From assembly GCF_001687585.2 (NCBI RefSeq), contig NZ_CP016537.2, positions 3,134,001 through 3,198,000 of the forward strand: DNA of 64,000 nt, written 5' to 3'. Shown one piece after another: positions 21,393 to 31,106 of this stretch. Origin of the DNA: Planococcus halocryophilus (lineage in GTDB: Bacteria; Bacillota; Bacilli; Bacillales_A; Planococcaceae). The number at the start of each line of letters is the position of its first letter. Positions within the stretch are counted from its first letter, which is position 1. A model generated the notes under the pieces. That model did no database searches. It was not told the origin of the DNA and worked only from the letters and a program-made list of their open reading frames with translations. Position numbers and translations under genes: made by a program.

Positions 21393-21412
21393 GTTCATCT
21401 TCCGTTCATGTT
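21393..21412 (+). promoter_or_regulatory. HssR-binding direct repeat
   Basis: GTTCATCTT, a 2-bp spacer, then GTTCATGTT form an 11-bp-period direct repeat about 44 bp before the hrtB start. From memory, the staphylococcal HssR box is GTTCATATT-N2-GTTCATATT, so only one base per repeat differs. The following AAAGTAAAGTTATTAAAG region should contain the -10. Confidence 0.85.
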
Positions 21413-21455
21413 GGCAGCTTAAAGTAAAGTTATTAAAGAAACCGGAGGCGTTCCC

Positions 21456-22490
21456 ATGAACATCGCATGGAAAGAAATTAAGAAAAATAAAGTGAGATTT
21501 GCCATTTTAGGTTCGATTGTATTTCTTGTTAGCTTGTTGACGTTTATCATATCAGGCCTAGCAAATGGCTTATCGCAAGACAATGCAGCGCTTATTAAAG
21601 ATTTACCAGACGGCCAGTTTCACATGACCGAAGATGCGGAAGGCACACATAATTTGTCGCGCATCGACCTTGAAATTCAAGATCAAACATTAACAGAGAC
21701 ACAAGATGCTGTTGCTTTGTCGATTCAAATGGGCTTTTTAAATGACGAAGAAGACAAACAACGCAGTGTCGCATTTGTCACTACGACCGAGTCTTCCCTA
21801 TTTGAAGATGTGAAAGCCGGCGAAATTGTACTCGATCGTTCATTAGAAGAAGCATGCTTAAAAGTTGGGGATGTTTTAACGAATGATCAGTTTAGTGGAG
21901 AGTTTATCGTTAAAGGGTTTGCCGAGCAGCAAAAGTACAGTCACGCTCCTGTTGCTTTTATCAACATGGCAAACTACAAAGAAATTTACCGTACCGATGA
22001 AATGCAATTACTCTTTGTACCAGAAAGTGACGAGTACCCAACTATTGCTGGACTTGAATCTTACACAAACAAAGAATTTCTATCTGCTATTCCAAGTTAT
22101 AGCGCAGAACAACTGTCACTTAACATGATCGTTTGGTTTTTAGTTGTCATTAGTGCCTTACTGTTTGCGATTTTCTTCTATATGATGAACGTCCAAAAAA
22201 TTGGCTTGTATGGCATTTTAAAAGCAATTGGGGTAAAAACAAGTACCTTGTTCAAAATGATGTGGACGCAAATGTTCTTTATTACGACCATCGCACTTGT
22301 CTTTTCAATCACGTTGAGCCAATTGTTCAATCAATTTGCACCAGCAGGAATGCCGTTTAGTTTAACCGCTACTGTGACGATTCAATTATCGATTGTGTTT
22401 TTAGTCATTGGGTTTATCGGCGCCACTTTATCTGGTATTCAAATTAAAAAAGTCGAACCATTACAAGCAATTCAACAAGGAGAGGTTTAA
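21456..22490 (+). CDS. hrtB: Haem efflux ABC transporter permease HrtB
   Basis: This is a 344-residue MacB/FtsX-type permease. TM1 is at about 15-35 (VRFAILGSIVFLVSLLTFIISGLANG), followed by an extracytoplasmic domain of ~190 residues and three more TM segments (about 225-250, 275-300, 310-335). HrtB exports haem or relieves haem toxicity at the membrane. Start ATG is preceded by CCGGAGGCG. It is followed after 1 bp by hrtA. The HssR box upstream indicates haem induction. Confidence 0.88.
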   Translation: MNIAWKEIKKNKVRFAILGSIVFLVSLLTFIISGLANGLSQDNAALIKDLPDGQFHMTEDAEGTHNLSRIDLEIQDQTLTETQDAVALSIQMGFLNDEEDKQRSVAFVTTTESSLFEDVKAGEIVLDRSLEEACLKVGDVLTNDQFSGEFIVKGFAEQQKYSHAPVAFINMANYKEIYRTDEMQLLFVPESDEYPTIAGLESYTNKEFLSAIPSYSAEQLSLNMIVWFLVVISALLFAIFFYMMNVQKIGLYGILKAIGVKTSTLFKMMWTQMFFITTIALVFSITLSQLFNQFAPAGMPFSLTATVTIQLSIVFLVIGFIGATLSGIQIKKVEPLQAIQQGEV

Positions 22491-22491
22491 G

Positions 22492-23196
22492 ATGACGATT
22501 TTTGCAGCTAAAGAAGTTCGAAAAACATTTACAAATGGGGAAGTCGCAGAAGAAATATTAAAAGGAATCGACCTGTCTCTTCACGAAAGTGAAATTACAG
22601 CATTAGTTGGTGCTTCTGGATCTGGTAAAAGTACGTTACTAACAATTGCAGCGGGATTGCAACCAACTTCAGACGGACAAATTGTCTTTAACGGTCAAAA
22701 TATGACCGATATGACTTCTGAACAAATTCGGCAAATTCGGGCAAGTGAGTTCGGTTTTGTTTTCCAAGCGGCTCACTTAGTACCATTTTTAACTGTAGAA
22801 GAACAATTATTGCTTATGCTCGATGTTGCTGGAACTAAATTGTCGAAAAAACAACAAAAAAAAGAAGTTGCCGAATTGCTTGAACAAGTCGGCATGGACC
22901 ACCGAAAAGACGCTTATCCCGCTTCTTTATCCGGCGGTGAAAAACAACGCGTTGCTATTGCTCGCGCCATTATCCACAAACCGAAAATGTTGTTCGCCGA
23001 TGAACCAACGGCAAGTCTCGATTCAAAACGTTCAAAAGATGTGATGTCTTTAATTCGCGATTTAACGAAAACGTTGCGAATCACAACGTTAATGGTGACG
23101 CATGATGAAGAAATGCTGTCGTATGCGGATCATGTTATTGCGATGAAAGATGGATTGGTTGAATTACTACCAACAAAAAAGGAAGGCACGTGCTAA
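22492..23196 (+). CDS. hrtA: Haem efflux ABC transporter ATPase HrtA
   Basis: The 234-residue ABC ATPase shows Walker A GASGSGKST, Q-loop FVFQAAHLVPFL, signature LSGGEKQRVAIARA, Walker B MLFADEPTASLD and the switch His in MVTHDEE. It belongs to the MacB/LolD-like class that pairs with FtsX-type permeases. An in-frame extension back to 22408 would overlap hrtB by more than 80 bp; ATG 22492 follows GGAGAGGTTTAAG and is the start. The stop codon lies within the terminator stem. Confidence 0.9.
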   Translation: MTIFAAKEVRKTFTNGEVAEEILKGIDLSLHESEITALVGASGSGKSTLLTIAAGLQPTSDGQIVFNGQNMTDMTSEQIRQIRASEFGFVFQAAHLVPFLTVEEQLLLMLDVAGTKLSKKQQKKEVAELLEQVGMDHRKDAYPASLSGGEKQRVAIARAIIHKPKMLFADEPTASLDSKRSKDVMSLIRDLTKTLRITTLMVTHDEEMLSYADHVIAMKDGLVELLPTKKEGTC

Positions 23197-23219
23197 TTGA
23201 GCACGTGCCTTCCTTTTTT
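23175..23219 (+). terminator. Terminator of hrtBA
   Basis: A 20-bp perfect stem (AAAAAAGGAAGGCACGTGCT) with a 5-nt loop includes the hrtA stop codon and ends in TTTTTT. Confidence 0.92.
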
Positions 23220-23385
23220 GTTGCGCTCATTAGAAACCGCTGATTTCCCCGTTACACCAACTTATTGTTGGATGATGCAAAGTCCCCTCATTAAACAATA
23301 TTAATGTTATACTAGACTCGAGTTTTTATATACAGAATATTTAGTCTATTAATAACCTTTTTCACTATCATCTAAAATTACACAG

Positions 23386-23399
23386 TGACATAAATGTCA
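23386..23399. promoter_or_regulatory. Possible operator of the formaldehyde operon
   Basis: TGACAT-AA-ATGTCA is an inverted repeat 68 bp before the dehydrogenase start; a second looser repeat (TCAC-N5-GTGA) follows about 16 bp later. No regulator gene is adjacent. Confidence 0.35.
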
Positions 23400-23439
23400 G
23401 TATTGTTTTTATTGTCACAACATGTGAAGGTGAACTTAG

Positions 23440-24579
<1,140 letters not shown>

Positions 24580-24642
24580 TAAGTTAAACCCCATTATGTT
24601 AATGAACAAAATAATGAATATATCCTAGGAGGAAATATTAAA

Positions 24643-25221
24643 ATGACTACTCAATTACATCCGAAATTAGATAACGGCATTAACGACTATCCAGAAGTAA
24701 AAGACTTTGCAGGCGGAACTTTACAATGCCTTTGCGATTCAAACAAAGTTGAAGTAAAAATAGGCGCGCAAACTTTGCATAACCACGCATGTGGTTGTTC
24801 GAAATGCTGGAAACCTGAAGGCGCTACATTCTCATTGGTAGCTGTAGTCCCTCGCGAAAACGTTGAAGTCATCAGCAACGAAGACAAATTGGCGATTGTT
24901 GATGAAACAACTGCAATTCAAAGACATTTCTGTACAGAATGTAACGCTCACATGTTCGGCCGTATCGAGAACAAAGATCATGCATTTTATGGTTTAGATT
25001 TCGTTCATACTGAACTATCAGAAGACAAAGGATGGTCTGCACCTCAATTCGCAGCATTCGTATCATCTATTATTGAAACAGGTACACCGACTTCAGAAAT
25101 GGATGGCATTCGTAAAAAGTTAAACGACCTTGGATTACCTACCTACGATGTATTGTCACCTGCATTGATGGACGTGATCGCTGCTAAAACGGCTGAATTA
25201 AACGACACGTTACAGAAGTAA
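24643..25221 (+). CDS. gfa: Glutathione-dependent formaldehyde-activating enzyme (Gfa)
   Basis: The 192-residue protein carries the seven Gfa zinc-ligand cysteines: C29 and C31 (CLC), C50, C52 and C55 (ACGCSKC), C97 and C100 (FCTEC). Gfa promotes condensation of formaldehyde with glutathione before oxidation by the neighbouring class III dehydrogenase. A clear AGGAGGAAA ribosome site precedes ATG 24643. The two genes form a compact formaldehyde-detoxification operon ending at a strong terminator. Such pairs are best known from alpha-proteobacteria, so acquisition by transfer is possible, but base composition is not obviously different here. Confidence 0.92.
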   Translation: MTTQLHPKLDNGINDYPEVKDFAGGTLQCLCDSNKVEVKIGAQTLHNHACGCSKCWKPEGATFSLVAVVPRENVEVISNEDKLAIVDETTAIQRHFCTECNAHMFGRIENKDHAFYGLDFVHTELSEDKGWSAPQFAAFVSSIIETGTPTSEMDGIRKKLNDLGLPTYDVLSPALMDVIAAKTAELNDTLQK

Positions 25222-25237
25222 AAATGAATTAATATGA

Positions 25238-25282
25238 AAAGCTGCAGATAAACTCCATCGAGAGTTTGTCTGCAGCTTTTTT
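25238..25282 (+). terminator. Terminator of the formaldehyde operon
   Basis: AAAGCTGCAGATAAACTC pairs with GAGTTTGTCTGCAGCTTT (one mismatch), followed by a T-run. Confidence 0.88.
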
Positions 25283-25332
25283 ATATAAGATAGTATTAAT
25301 TTCCTTTTCATTTTCTCTCTCCTATTTAACTA

Positions 25333-25535
25333 TTAATTGCGCTGTTTTTTTCTATCAAACAAAATCCATATGTAATATGCAGCAACTCCCGCAATCACTA
25401 CTAAAGTTTGCAATTCTCTTGGTAAAAAAAGATATAAGAAGATAGCTACTAATATTAATGGGATCATTAAAGCAAAATACACTTTCACTTTTTTATCTTT
25501 GACAATTTCATAATCAGTTATTTTTCGGTTGACAT
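25333..25535 (-). pseudogene. Small two-TM protein with an apparent -1 frameshift near its start
   Basis: The minus-strand frame reads ITDYEIVKDKKVKVYF, then a TM segment ALMIPLILVAIFLYLFLP, a second hydrophobic stretch LVVIAGVAAYYIWILF and a basic end DRKKQRN. No good start lies in this frame. An upstream ATG (25535, MSTEK) joins it only if one A is added to the A-run at about 25521-25525; as written, MSTEK stops at once. Either this is a recent frameshift or sequencing error, or translation begins at an internal GTG. No family was recognised. Confidence 0.45.
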
Positions 25536-25783
25536 ACTACCGCAGGTCTTTTTATCACCATAATATATAGAGTGAATAATGGAATTATTTACATATGATT
25601 TTCTCGAACATGAAATCCTATACCCTAATCAAAATAACTTCATCTTTGTACAAAAGAAATTATCAAACTCTACAGTAATGAATATTTCTTACTCTAAAAT
25701 ACCATATTTTGGATAAAAGTAATTCTCTTATCCCATTAAAAGGTTTATAATGAGAGTCATAAGAATCATGCTATCCCAATAAT

Positions 25784-25810
25784 TTGGAAAGCAATAATCC
25801 TGCTTTCCAA
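25784..25810 (+). promoter_or_regulatory. Hairpin directly before the ribosome site of GGDEF-EAL paralogue 3
   Basis: TTGGAAAGCA pairs perfectly with TGCTTTCCAA over a 7-nt loop, ending 4 nt before GAGGTG. It could shape ribosome access or protect the 5' end. The TTG that opens the long frame is inside this stem, which argues against it being the start. Confidence 0.6.
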
Positions 25811-25816
25811 AACGAG

Positions 25817-28222
25817 GTGAACCATATCACTAACTTCCGTACGATCCATTGGTTCGGCCTATATATATTCCTCCACATTTCCATTTACTATTCTTGGATT
25901 TTTTTCAGTGAAACAAGTGACAGCACATTTGTGTTGGTGGAAAATCTTATCTCGTGGTTTGCGCCAGTCGTAGCTTTTGTGACCTTGTTTATTGTTTACC
26001 GAAAGTCAGCCGGCAGGATGCGTCTTTTTTGGTTATTGCTTTCTTTTGGTAGTTTAAGCTATGCCATTGCTGAAGGCATCTGGGTTTATAGCCATAATGT
26101 TTCACTTGTGGAGCCTAATTACCCGGGTTGGCCAGATCCTTTTTATTTTCTACAAATCTTTTTCTATTTAGCAGCGTTTATTTACCACCTTGTACAAAGG
26201 AAAGAAAACGCTTATCAAATAAAATTCATCTTTGATATTATGATTATCATTGCTGTCTCTACTTCTCTAAGTTGGCATTACCTAATTCAACTTTTGCTGC
26301 CAGAGGCCACTGCTTCGCTACTCTTGTTTGCCGTATCTATCGGTTATCCTGTCGGCGATTTACTACTTCTGTTCGGTGCAGTTAGTTTATATATCGGCTA
26401 TTCTCACACCTTATCACCGCGTGTATTGACTTTAATTATCGCTGGATTGGTTTTCCAGGTATTCGCTGATACTGCTTACTTATACTCTACCGTTGCCGAT
26501 ACGTACAGCTCGGGTAGTTTTTATGATCCGTTGTGGTCTTTAAGTCTATTGCTCGTGGCACTTTCAGGCTTGTATTCGTTAGATCCCGTTAAAAAATCTG
26601 TTTCAGGCAAGATTTTTATGCAAATAACTGACCGAATTTCGGTTCGTATGCTGCTGCCTTATTGTAGTTTACTCATGCTGTTTATCGTTATTATTGTTGA
26701 AGAAAGTAATCATACGAGAGGCTTGATTGCTGGGGCTTTTGTAGCGACTGCCTTGATCGTCACGAGACAGATTTTTACGTTGCGAGATAACCGAAGATTG
26801 TTGTTTAATTATGACCAATTGACATCTGAGCTTGAGCAGAAAATTGAACAACGAACGGTAGAAGTTACATCTAAAAACGAACAATTAGAAGGCGCTATTC
26901 AACAAGTAGAGCATATCGCTTACCATGATGAATTGACCGGATTGCCCAATAGAAGATTATTTCTTAAAAATTTAGAGTCTTCCATGGCTAGCGCTGATGA
27001 AAATTCTCAAAAACTCGCTGTAGTGTTCATTGATTTAGATCGATTTAAAAATATTAACGATACGTTCGGTCACGAGTTTGGCGATTTGTTACTACAAGAC
27101 TTTTCACGAAAAATTTCAGAAAACCTGCGCTCTATTGATACCATTTCACGTCAAGGTGGGGATGAATTCACCCTTATCCTTAATAATATTCAAGATGAAA
27201 CAGATATCACGCCAACTATTCATCGAATACAATCAGCTTTTCTAAACTCTTTATCTATAAAGAATCAAGAACTGCACGTTTCCATGAGTATCGGTATAGC
27301 TGTCTATCCCGATAACGGAAACACAACAAGCGAATTGTTAAAACACGCCGACAGCGCCATGTATAGCGCAAAGGCAAAAGGCAAAAATAACTACCAGTTT
27401 TTCTCGGACGATATGTCACTCATTGTTTCTCGAAAAATAGCACTCGAAAACGAGCTTCGACGCGCACTGACAAACAAAGAATTCCTCCTACATTACCAGC
27501 CACAGTTTAATGCTCATACAGGAGAAATTACGGGCATGGAAGCATTGGTTCGCTGGCAGATTACAGATGGAGAGATTATTTCTCCTGCTAACTTTATCCC
27601 TTTGGCAGAGGAAACTCGTTTGATCCTTCCACTAGGAGAATGGGTTCTCAATACAGCTTGTGAACAGGTCAAAATATGGCACGATGCAGGGCATTCTCAC
27701 CTGAAGTTGGCCGTGAACTTGTCCCCTCTTCAATTTTTGGATGACGACTTACTGGATATGGTCGGACGTGCATTAGATCAGACCGGATTTCCAGCATCTT
27801 CGTTAGAGTTAGAAATCACAGAAAACGTGGCAGTTGATGATATCGATTTAGCCTTACTGCGCATGCAAGCCTTAAAAGAGCTTGGTGTTAATCTTGCTAT
27901 TGATGATTTTGGTACGGGTTATTGTTCATTAAGCTACTTAAAAAAATTCCCGCTTACTAATTTAAAAATTGCTCAGTCGTTTGTGCGAGATATGGCGATT
28001 AACCCTCATGATGAAGCACTTGTCGAAGCAATGGTGTTAATCGGTCATAAACTCAATATGTCCGTCATTGCAGAAGGTGTAGAAACCGAAGAGCAACTAG
28101 CATTATTAAAAGAGCTTGGTTGCGACGAAATTCAAGGCTACCTATTCAGTAAACCACTCACTACCGATCATTTTTCTCAGCTCTTGTCGAAAGAATTTGC
28201 AACTAAAAATCCGGTCTATTGA
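25817..28222 (+). CDS. Membrane GGDEF-EAL c-di-GMP enzyme (paralogue 3)
   Basis: The ~801-residue protein is collinear with the pair at 2.6-7.7 kb: about eight TM segments, coiled linker, GGDEF (intact, RxxD = RSID) and EAL (EALVRW, ELEITE, DDFGTGYCSL, EGVET). The open frame starts at TTG 25784, but that codon is buried in a hairpin. GTG 25817 is part of the ribosome site ACGAGGTGA, and ATC 25826, six bases later, aligns with the ATC/ATT at the same place in the other two. Translation probably begins there. The upstream 500 bp are not shared with the other copies, so it moved or diverged before their tandem duplication. Confidence 0.88.
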   Translation: MNHITNFRTIHWFGLYIFLHISIYYSWIFFSETSDSTFVLVENLISWFAPVVAFVTLFIVYRKSAGRMRLFWLLLSFGSLSYAIAEGIWVYSHNVSLVEPNYPGWPDPFYFLQIFFYLAAFIYHLVQRKENAYQIKFIFDIMIIIAVSTSLSWHYLIQLLLPEATASLLLFAVSIGYPVGDLLLLFGAVSLYIGYSHTLSPRVLTLIIAGLVFQVFADTAYLYSTVADTYSSGSFYDPLWSLSLLLVALSGLYSLDPVKKSVSGKIFMQITDRISVRMLLPYCSLLMLFIVIIVEESNHTRGLIAGAFVATALIVTRQIFTLRDNRRLLFNYDQLTSELEQKIEQRTVEVTSKNEQLEGAIQQVEHIAYHDELTGLPNRRLFLKNLESSMASADENSQKLAVVFIDLDRFKNINDTFGHEFGDLLLQDFSRKISENLRSIDTISRQGGDEFTLILNNIQDETDITPTIHRIQSAFLNSLSIKNQELHVSMSIGIAVYPDNGNTTSELLKHADSAMYSAKAKGKNNYQFFSDDMSLIVSRKIALENELRRALTNKEFLLHYQPQFNAHTGEITGMEALVRWQITDGEIISPANFIPLAEETRLILPLGEWVLNTACEQVKIWHDAGHSHLKLAVNLSPLQFLDDDLLDMVGRALDQTGFPASSLELEITENVAVDDIDLALLRMQALKELGVNLAIDDFGTGYCSLSYLKKFPLTNLKIAQSFVRDMAINPHDEALVEAMVLIGHKLNMSVIAEGVETEEQLALLKELGCDEIQGYLFSKPLTTDHFSQLLSKEFATKNPVY

Positions 28223-28241
28223 AAACCAAGGTTTTGCTAGT

Positions 28242-28282
28242 AAATAAACCCGGCAACCTATGAAAGGTTGCCGGGTTTATTT
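28242..28282. terminator. Bidirectional terminator
   Basis: An 18-bp stem AAATAAACCCGGCAACCT with a short loop lies between the convergent GGDEF-EAL and methyltransferase genes. Confidence 0.88.
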
Positions 28283-28286
28283 ATTG

Positions 28287-28925
28287 TTATCCGATTTCAA
28301 AATTTTTTTTAGCACAAACCGCGACTGTATGAAACTGCCTCGAATTCGGACCTTTTACGACTCTTGTTTCGATGAAACCTGTCTTTTCCATAAGCGGAAC
28401 CATTTGTTCATCTATTAACTGATTTATCCCTGCCCATGACTCCCCATTTTTGCCATTACAAAGCGTAATAACGCAAGTGCCTCCTGAATTTAACACTCGA
28501 TGTATTTCTGATATCGTAGCAGATAGTTCTTCCCAAAAGTAAATGCTGTGAATGCTAACTATTTTATCGAACTGCGTTTCTTCAAACGGTAAAAAATTCA
28601 CATCCCCTTGCACCAATTCGGCTCGATTATTCTGCAATGCTTTTCTATTTCGGATGGCAGCTGATCGAATGACAGCTGGTGAAATGTCCAACCCCACTAC
28701 TTTGTTTACGGAATCGTACTCTAAAATAAGCTTCATCGCATATCCTGAACCGCACCCAAGCTCTAAAATACGATTTCCTTGTTGAAGATCTAGTAATTCA
28801 ATTGTCCAAAGTGTTTCAGGTTTGTGTTGCCAGACCATCTTTTCACCAAAATACGTTCCGATCCATCCTTTTGGGAATTTGTATTGTTGATCTACAAATG
28901 CTTGAATCTTATCTTTCAGCTTCAT
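28287..28925 (-). CDS. Class I SAM-dependent methyltransferase
   Basis: This is a 212-residue Rossmann-fold methyltransferase. Motif I is ILELGCGSGYAMKLI (about 53-67), the acidic residue after beta 2 is in VVGLDISP, and motif IV-like segments are VQGDVNFLPF and KIVSIHSIYFWEEL. It resembles the UbiE/Methyltransf_11 type. The substrate cannot be told from sequence. It stands as a single gene between two terminators or promoters; ATG follows GTGGGTGAATT. Confidence 0.8.
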   Translation of the reverse strand: MKLKDKIQAFVDQQYKFPKGWIGTYFGEKMVWQHKPETLWTIELLDLQQGNRILELGCGSGYAMKLILEYDSVNKVVGLDISPAVIRSAAIRNRKALQNNRAELVQGDVNFLPFEETQFDKIVSIHSIYFWEELSATISEIHRVLNSGGTCVITLCNGKNGESWAGINQLIDEQMVPLMEKTGFIETRVVKGPNSRQFHTVAVCAKKNFEIG

Positions 28926-29002
28926 AATTCACCCACTTCTTTTAAAAATTTTGTAGTGTAGGTAATTCGCTAAGTGTATTATTCTTCCCTTCTAACATCT
29001 CA

Positions 29003-29587
29003 TCATACAAATCCCATCAATTCTTTTACTTTGTCTTTATTCTCCTTTGACGTAACCATTTCAAGTAGTCTAAAAGCCACTTCAAAAGCCGTTCCAGGGT
29101 TTGAAGAAGTGATAATGTGATCATCACAGACAATTCGCTGGTCGATTACTTGAACATCGTATTGTTTTAATTGATCGCGCCGTTTACTTGTCGGGTGATC
29201 GTAAGTTGTGGCTCTTTTGTTTTTCAAAACACCGCTATGTGCCACCATCAATGCAGCGACACAAATCGAAGCAATCGGTTTTTTATGTGCATCAAAATAA
29301 CGAACTACTTCTTGAAAATCTTCGCTAAATGCGTCTTCATAAAATCCTGCTTCTTCAAAACCACCGGGAATCGCTAGAGCATCAAATTCTTCTAACAAAA
29401 TGTCATACAGTTGCTGCTCCGGAATCACTTGAAAGTTCCACGTACATTGCAACTGGGGGTGCTTTCCGACAGTCACCACTTCTGTAGAACCATCGCCTTC
29501 CCACTTGTTCCATCCCATTACATCCGTGAAAACACTTGCTTCAGAAGCTTCAAATCCATTGGCTAAGAGTAATAATATCTTTGTCAT
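29003..29587 (-). CDS. DJ-1/PfpI-family protein
   Basis: The 194-residue protein has the DJ-1/ThiJ fold: N-terminal ILLLANGFEASEASVFTDVM, the conserved Glu region PGGFEEAGF, and the nucleophile elbow SICVAALMVAHSGVLKNKRATTY with the reactive Cys. Family members include glyoxalase III, deglycase-like and chaperone-like proteins; the function here is not determined. ATG follows AAGGAGAGGTGCTCT. It is a single gene. Confidence 0.82.
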   Translation of the reverse strand: MTKILLLLANGFEASEASVFTDVMGWNKWEGDGSTEVVTVGKHPQLQCTWNFQVIPEQQLYDILLEEFDALAIPGGFEEAGFYEDAFSEDFQEVVRYFDAHKKPIASICVAALMVAHSGVLKNKRATTYDHPTSKRRDQLKQYDVQVIDQRIVCDDHIITSSNPGTAFEVAFRLLEMVTSKENKDKVKELMGFV

Positions 29588-29658
29588 AGAGCACCTCTCC
29601 TTTATACTAGATTGTATAGGATCGTTAAGTTTCTACAAATGACTTTATAAAAGTAAAA

Positions 29659-29700
29659 GAATGACCTGAACTATACAATTGTATAATTCAGGTCATTTTT
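29659..29700 (-). terminator. Terminator of the ABC-DUF4064 operon
   Basis: AATGACCTGAATTATAC pairs with GTATAGTTCAGGTCATT, with T-rich flanks on both strands. It lies immediately after the gene ending at 29710. Confidence 0.8.
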
Positions 29701-29709
29701 CATATCAAT

Positions 29710-30135
29710 TTATCCCTCAATTACTTGCTTAGGCTTCCGCACAAGCACCATAATACCAGCAATCAGGTAGAAAATTCCTGCTAAAATACCGGCTCCGCCA
29801 CTCACAAATGCAACAATCACCGCTGTTGCGATAAAGATGATTCCTGCGACTACCGGTTTTTTATTGCCTTTAAGCAAGACCATCGCGACAATTCCTAAAA
29901 TGATAGCTACTACTGAAGCAACCGTGAGAAACCATCCTCCCGTACCTAGCATATCTAGCATTTCCTCAAAATCGCCCATACCCAGATCCGGATTTTCTGT
30001 AGCCATTTCATTAAACGACTCTTCCATGATCCCTCTATTGTTTTGAAGCCAAATCATCATGCCGCCAATTACTGCGGTAAACGCGTAACCCAGCGCCCCG
30101 ATAATTGCTAATACCATTTCTGCTGTTCTTTTCAT
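29710..30135 (-). CDS. DUF4064-type four-TM membrane protein
   Basis: The 141-residue protein begins MKRTAEMVLAIIGALGYAF and has about four hydrophobic segments. An acidic loop (NEMATENPDLGMGDFEEMLDML) separates the first two. This pattern fits DUF4064, small Bacillales membrane proteins often found with ABC-2 exporters. ATG 30135 follows GAGGAGGAGTAGT; the longer frame to 30204 overlaps the permease gene and is rejected. It is the third gene of an ABC exporter operon and may be an accessory subunit. Confidence 0.75.
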   Translation of the reverse strand: MKRTAEMVLAIIGALGYAFTAVIGGMMIWLQNNRGIMEESFNEMATENPDLGMGDFEEMLDMLGTGGWFLTVASVVAIILGIVAMVLLKGNKKPVVAGIIFIATAVIVAFVSGGAGILAGIFYLIAGIMVLVRKPKQVIEG

Positions 30136-30157
30136 ACTACTCCTCCTCAAGTTTGGT

Positions 30158-31102
30158 TTATTGTCCTGCGATGTCGCGTTTTGTAAATGCGGTCCATGCT
30201 GCACCTAAGAATACGATAAAGTAAACGACTAACACAACCACTGAAAACGTTAAGGTCATGCTTTCATTCAACGGCATACCACCGTCCATATACTGTTTTA
30301 AGTTGGTGTTGGCAAATAAAATATATTTCGACCATTCGTATTGTGCTAAGAACGCGACAATCGCATTGCCTGCCATCATTAAGAAAATCGCCAAGCCAAT
30401 TGCCATTCCGCTGCTTCTGAAAATCGCAGAAATCATAAACGCAAAAGTCGCCATCATCACCAGCGTCACTAGACTCAATCCGTATGCTTCCACAATTTCA
30501 CCAAATACACCGGTTTGCGCAAAGCCTGCTGATTGCTGCTGAATGATCAATGGATTCAGGCCATTCAAGCCAAAAAGAATCGCTCCCACAATCCACGAAG
30601 TTACTAATAAGAAAATAAGCAAAGTAAGTGCGAAAATCAATACCGAGACATATTTAGAGAATAAAATCTTGGTTCTGGAAATCGGACGAATTAATAATAA
30701 CTTAATCGTTCCCCACTTAAATTCATTCGAAATTATACCTGCTGCCACAACAATGGTAAACAAGCTAATTAGTGATGACAAGAAACTGTTTTCTAATACA
30801 TACTCCCATCCATCATAAGGTTTGGGTTTAATATTGTTTTCTAAATAGTAGTTATTTTCTTCAATGATTGGTTGATTGGTGTATTGAATAAATTCATCAT
30901 CTTTCATCTCAGCGGTTAGCTGTGCGTTTTCTTCTTGAAGTTCTGCTTGCCAGTTGTCGCCGTATTCCTTAAAGTCGGCTTCTTCCCCCATAAACTTGGT
31001 TAAAAATCCGCCACCGATGGCAATCGCTAGTATGACAATAAACATGACCCACGTTGACTTTTGGGCATACAATTTTATTTGTTCGTTCCAGATTAAGTTC
31101 AT
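30158..31102 (-). CDS. ABC-2-type exporter permease
   Basis: The ~314-residue permease starts MNLIWNEQIKLYAQKSTWVMF. TM1 is at about 18-38, followed by a ~90-residue extracytoplasmic loop rich in Glu and Asn, then about five TM segments to the C-terminus (ABC2_membrane type). NEFKWGTIKLLLIRPISRTKILFSKY is the typical cytoplasmic coupling segment of gliding-motility or bacitracin-type permeases. It directly follows the ATPase gene. The start may be ATG 31102 or TTG 31114, seven bases after GGAGAG and overlapping the ATPase stop. The substrate is unknown. Confidence 0.85.
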   Translation of the reverse strand: MNLIWNEQIKLYAQKSTWVMFIVILAIAIGGGFLTKFMGEEADFKEYGDNWQAELQEENAQLTAEMKDDEFIQYTNQPIIEENNYYLENNIKPKPYDGWEYVLENSFLSSLISLFTIVVAAGIISNEFKWGTIKLLLIRPISRTKILFSKYVSVLIFALTLLIFLLVTSWIVGAILFGLNGLNPLIIQQQSAGFAQTGVFGEIVEAYGLSLVTLVMMATFAFMISAIFRSSGMAIGLAIFLMMAGNAIVAFLAQYEWSKYILFANTNLKQYMDGGMPLNESMTLTFSVVVLVVYFIVFLGAAWTAFTKRDIAGQ

Positions 31103-31106
31103 AAAA

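Noticed and set aside
22408..22491. N-terminal extension of hrtA overlapping hrtB
   Set aside because: ATG 22492 has a perfect ribosome site and gives the standard ABC ATPase start.
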